This document shows, in pieces, positions 62,244 through 64,000 of a DNA stretch of 64,000 bases (position 1 is the stretch's first letter; each line of letters opens with the position of its first letter). Made by a program: the position numbers and the translations under genes. Location: NCBI GenBank assembly GCA_021740645.1, contig JAIOZL010000024.1, positions 1 to 64,000 of the forward strand, read 5' to 3'. The notes below the pieces were generated by a model. The model was not told where the DNA came from. It made no database searches and saw nothing but the letters and a program-made list of their open reading frames with translations. Source of the stretch: Bacteroidales bacterium (GTDB lineage Bacteria > Bacteroidota > Bacteroidia > Bacteroidales > JAADJA01).

Positions 62244-64000
62244 ATGCAAAGCAGAGGAGCTATAAAATTTTTCGCGATTTTGTTCGCATTGGTATGTTTG
62301 TTTCAACTGTCATTTACGTTTATGACAGCCAGTGTTGAAAGGAATGCCAGAGAATATGCGGACAGCGAAACAACTGCAAAAATTGCCAATGATTTGGCGA
62401 AGGGTAATGAATTACTTCAAGGGTATTATGTGGATTCAATTGCACAAGCAAGAGAAAACTATTACCTCGATTCAATGGATAACCAGGTAATTTACCTTTG
62501 GAAATACACGTATAAAGATTGTAAGGAAAGAGAGATCAACCTAGGTCTTGACCTCAAAGGGGGTATGAACGTAACTCTCGAAGTGTCCATAGGAAGTATT
62601 GTTAGAGGATTATCCGGCAATAGCCAAAATCCGGTTTTCCTTCAAGCCATGGATCTTACTTTTGAAAAACAAAAAGATAGTCAAAAGGATTTTGTAACAC
62701 TATTTGGTGAAGCCATAGAAGAGACTGATCCGAATTTCAGTCTTGCTTCAATATTTCTTTATGAATTCAGGGACAAAGGCATTACAGCTAATTCAAGCAA
62801 TGCAGAGGTACTTGAAGTCATTAAAAAAGAAACAGATGGAGCTTTTGACAGAACTTATAATATCCTGCGGACACGTATTGATAAATTTGGTGTTACTCAA
62901 CCCAATGTGCAAAAAATTGCCTCATCAAACAGGGTACTTGTTGAGCTTCCCGGAGTAAAAGATCCGGAAAGAGTTAGAAAGCTCCTGCAAGGAACTGCCC
63001 AACTTGAATTTTGGGAAACTTACCGGTTCAGTGAAATTTACCAGTATTTTGCAGATGCCAATACCAGACTTGCTGACATCTATGGAGTAGATAAAACTAC
63101 TACCGATGAACAAGAAAAAACCGTTGGAGAAAGTGAAAATATAGACGAAACTACTGCTGATAATTCTACCGGGGAAACAACGGTGGAGACATCAGGGGAA
63201 GAAGGAGATACTTCAGCAGTTTCTTTACTTGATCAACTTGAATCTGACTCCACTGACTTTGGAATGGAAGACCAGCAACTTGAGCAATACAGGAAGAAGA
63301 ATCCTTTATATGCTGTGTTAAATCCTGCTTATGAGCAACGTCAGCAAGGACAGTATTTCCCTTCAGAATCTTCTACAGTGGGTTATGCTGCTATAAAAGA
63401 TACTGCAAAAGTGAATAAAATGCTCAGGCAAACTAAAAATATTTTTCCACGTGATTTGAAATTAGCCTGGTTAAATAAACCACGAGTTGAAGGAAGTAAC
63501 ATTCTTGAGCTTATCGCATTAAAGGTTTCGAACCCACGCGAAATGAAACCTGCTTTGGGAGGAGAAGTAGTTACCAATGCCCGTCAGGATTACGATCAAA
63601 ATGGCAAGGTTGAAGTGTCGATGAGCATGAATGCCGAAGGTGCTAAAATATGGAAACGTTTAACAGGAGATAACATTGGCCGCCAGGTAGCAATTGTTTT
63701 GGATGATTATGTATATTCTGCCCCTAATGTAAATTCAGAGATCCCAAGCGGAATGTCATCCATTTCGGGAAGTATGGATGTAGAAGAAGCGCAGGATTTA
63801 GCCAATATTTTAAAGGCAGGTAAACTCCCTGCTCCTGCTCGTATTGTGGAAGAGGCTGTGGTTGGGCCATCATTGGGCCACGAAGCAGTGAATGCAGGTT
63901 TATGGTCATTTATTATAGCCTTTGTCCTGGTTTTGGTCTATATGCTTTTCTATTATAACAGGGCTGGAGTTATTGCGGATATAGCCCTTCTCTCTAATAT
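62244..64000 (+). CDS. secDF: Protein translocase subunit SecDF (fused), partial
   Basis: The frame opens at the ATG at 62244 and runs off the right edge, 585 codons without a stop. It begins MQSRGAIKFFAILFALVCLF, the first membrane helix. Then come the SecD signature LGLDLKGGMNVTLEV, the P1 region TYNILRTRIDKFGVTQPNVQ with KDPERVRKLLQGTAQLEF, a low-complexity Glu/Thr insertion (about 280-340), and the VGPSLGHEAVNAG and FVLVLVYMLFYYNRAG block at the end. SecDF uses the proton gradient to pull proteins across the membrane. The Bacteroidota form is one fused chain of about 1,000 residues, so 40% is missing. Confidence 0.96.
   Translation, partial: MQSRGAIKFFAILFALVCLFQLSFTFMTASVERNAREYADSETTAKIANDLAKGNELLQGYYVDSIAQARENYYLDSMDNQVIYLWKYTYKDCKEREINLGLDLKGGMNVTLEVSIGSIVRGLSGNSQNPVFLQAMDLTFEKQKDSQKDFVTLFGEAIEETDPNFSLASIFLYEFRDKGITANSSNAEVLEVIKKETDGAFDRTYNILRTRIDKFGVTQPNVQKIASSNRVLVELPGVKDPERVRKLLQGTAQLEFWETYRFSEIYQYFADANTRLADIYGVDKTTTDEQEKTVGESENIDETTADNSTGETTVETSGEEGDTSAVSLLDQLESDSTDFGMEDQQLEQYRKKNPLYAVLNPAYEQRQQGQYFPSESSTVGYAAIKDTAKVNKMLRQTKNIFPRDLKLAWLNKPRVEGSNILELIALKVSNPREMKPALGGEVVTNARQDYDQNGKVEVSMSMNAEGAKIWKRLTGDNIGRQVAIVLDDYVYSAPNVNSEIPSGMSSISGSMDVEEAQDLANILKAGKLPAPARIVEEAVVGPSLGHEAVNAGLWSFIIAFVLVLVYMLFYYNRAGVIADIALLSN

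Noticed and set aside
1..64000. CRISPR arrays, tRNA/rRNA genes, prophage or insertion sequences
   Set aside because: No repeat-spacer arrays, no cloverleaf or rRNA-like stretches and no transposase or integrase motifs were found on either strand.

Overview
The window is a stretch of chromosome from a member of the Bacteroidota, probably a free-living or sediment-type Bacteroidales/Marinilabiliales-like lineage; no finer placement is supported. The evidence is: secreted proteins ending in type A T9SS sorting domains, AT-rich intergenic DNA, many promoters with the Bacteroidota -7 box TAnnTTTG, a fused SecDF, and pairings common in this phylum (thyA-folA, DUF151 nuclease-nupC). There are no rRNA, tRNA, IS, phage or CRISPR features. 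The first gene (left edge) and secDF (right edge) are cut by the window.

Layout. 0-10 kb: secreted beta-propeller proteins, an orphan NarL-type response regulator and a giant multidomain subtilase exported by T9SS. 10-25 kb: housekeeping and envelope genes (MATE pump, TlpA-like lipoprotein, Na+/alanine symporter, nucleotide phosphodiesterase lipoprotein, a glycosyltransferase with miaA, yidC, uvrB, tpx, a PQQ-propeller/PKD T9SS protein). 25-42 kb: an accessory stress and sugar island. It holds an HMA-AraC-type regulator, cupins, a cold-shock protein, two GT4 glycosyltransferases (one fused to an alpha/alpha toroid), a PIG-L deacetylase, a GH100-like hydrolase, a GH130-like phosphorylase, two CsbD-like proteins, two DUF5670 (lmo0937-type) membrane peptides, two related coiled-coil proteins, an anti-sigma-K-like lipoprotein, a small outer-membrane barrel, an OmpA protein and a CHRD-like lipoprotein. 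42-64 kb: core functions again (bipA, M1 peptidase, pta, thyA, folA, a carbonic-anhydrase-like protein, nupC, DUF151 nuclease, membrane pyrophosphatase, DEAD-box helicase, grpE-dnaJ, an ABC-2 exporter, secDF).

The main discovery is in the 25-42 kb island. Four promoters, upstream of a cupin, a CsbD-like gene, a DUF5670 gene and a CHRD lipoprotein gene, share one composite element with invariant spacing: TGTGTGAA, directly followed by TNATGTAA, then 13 bases, then TTGTGTAA (TAATGTAA in one copy), then 22 bases, then a TAnnTTTR -7 box. Boxes 2 and 3 are direct repeats exactly 21 bp apart (two helical turns), the geometry of an AraC-type activator site. One copy lies about 100 bp after an AraC-family gene with an N-terminal metal-binding-like MxCxxC motif. 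I infer an undescribed stress regulon covering small envelope and stress proteins and possibly a sugar pathway (GT4, toroid, PIG-L, GH100-like, GH130-like).

Other points: uvrB must start at TTG, seven bases after a 20-bp RNA hairpin. A 42-codon leader ORF with a strong Shine-Dalgarno overlaps the MATE gene. A long inverted repeat fills the 5' leader of a CsbD-like gene. The same coiled-coil module occurs in a cytoplasmic protein and in a lipoprotein.
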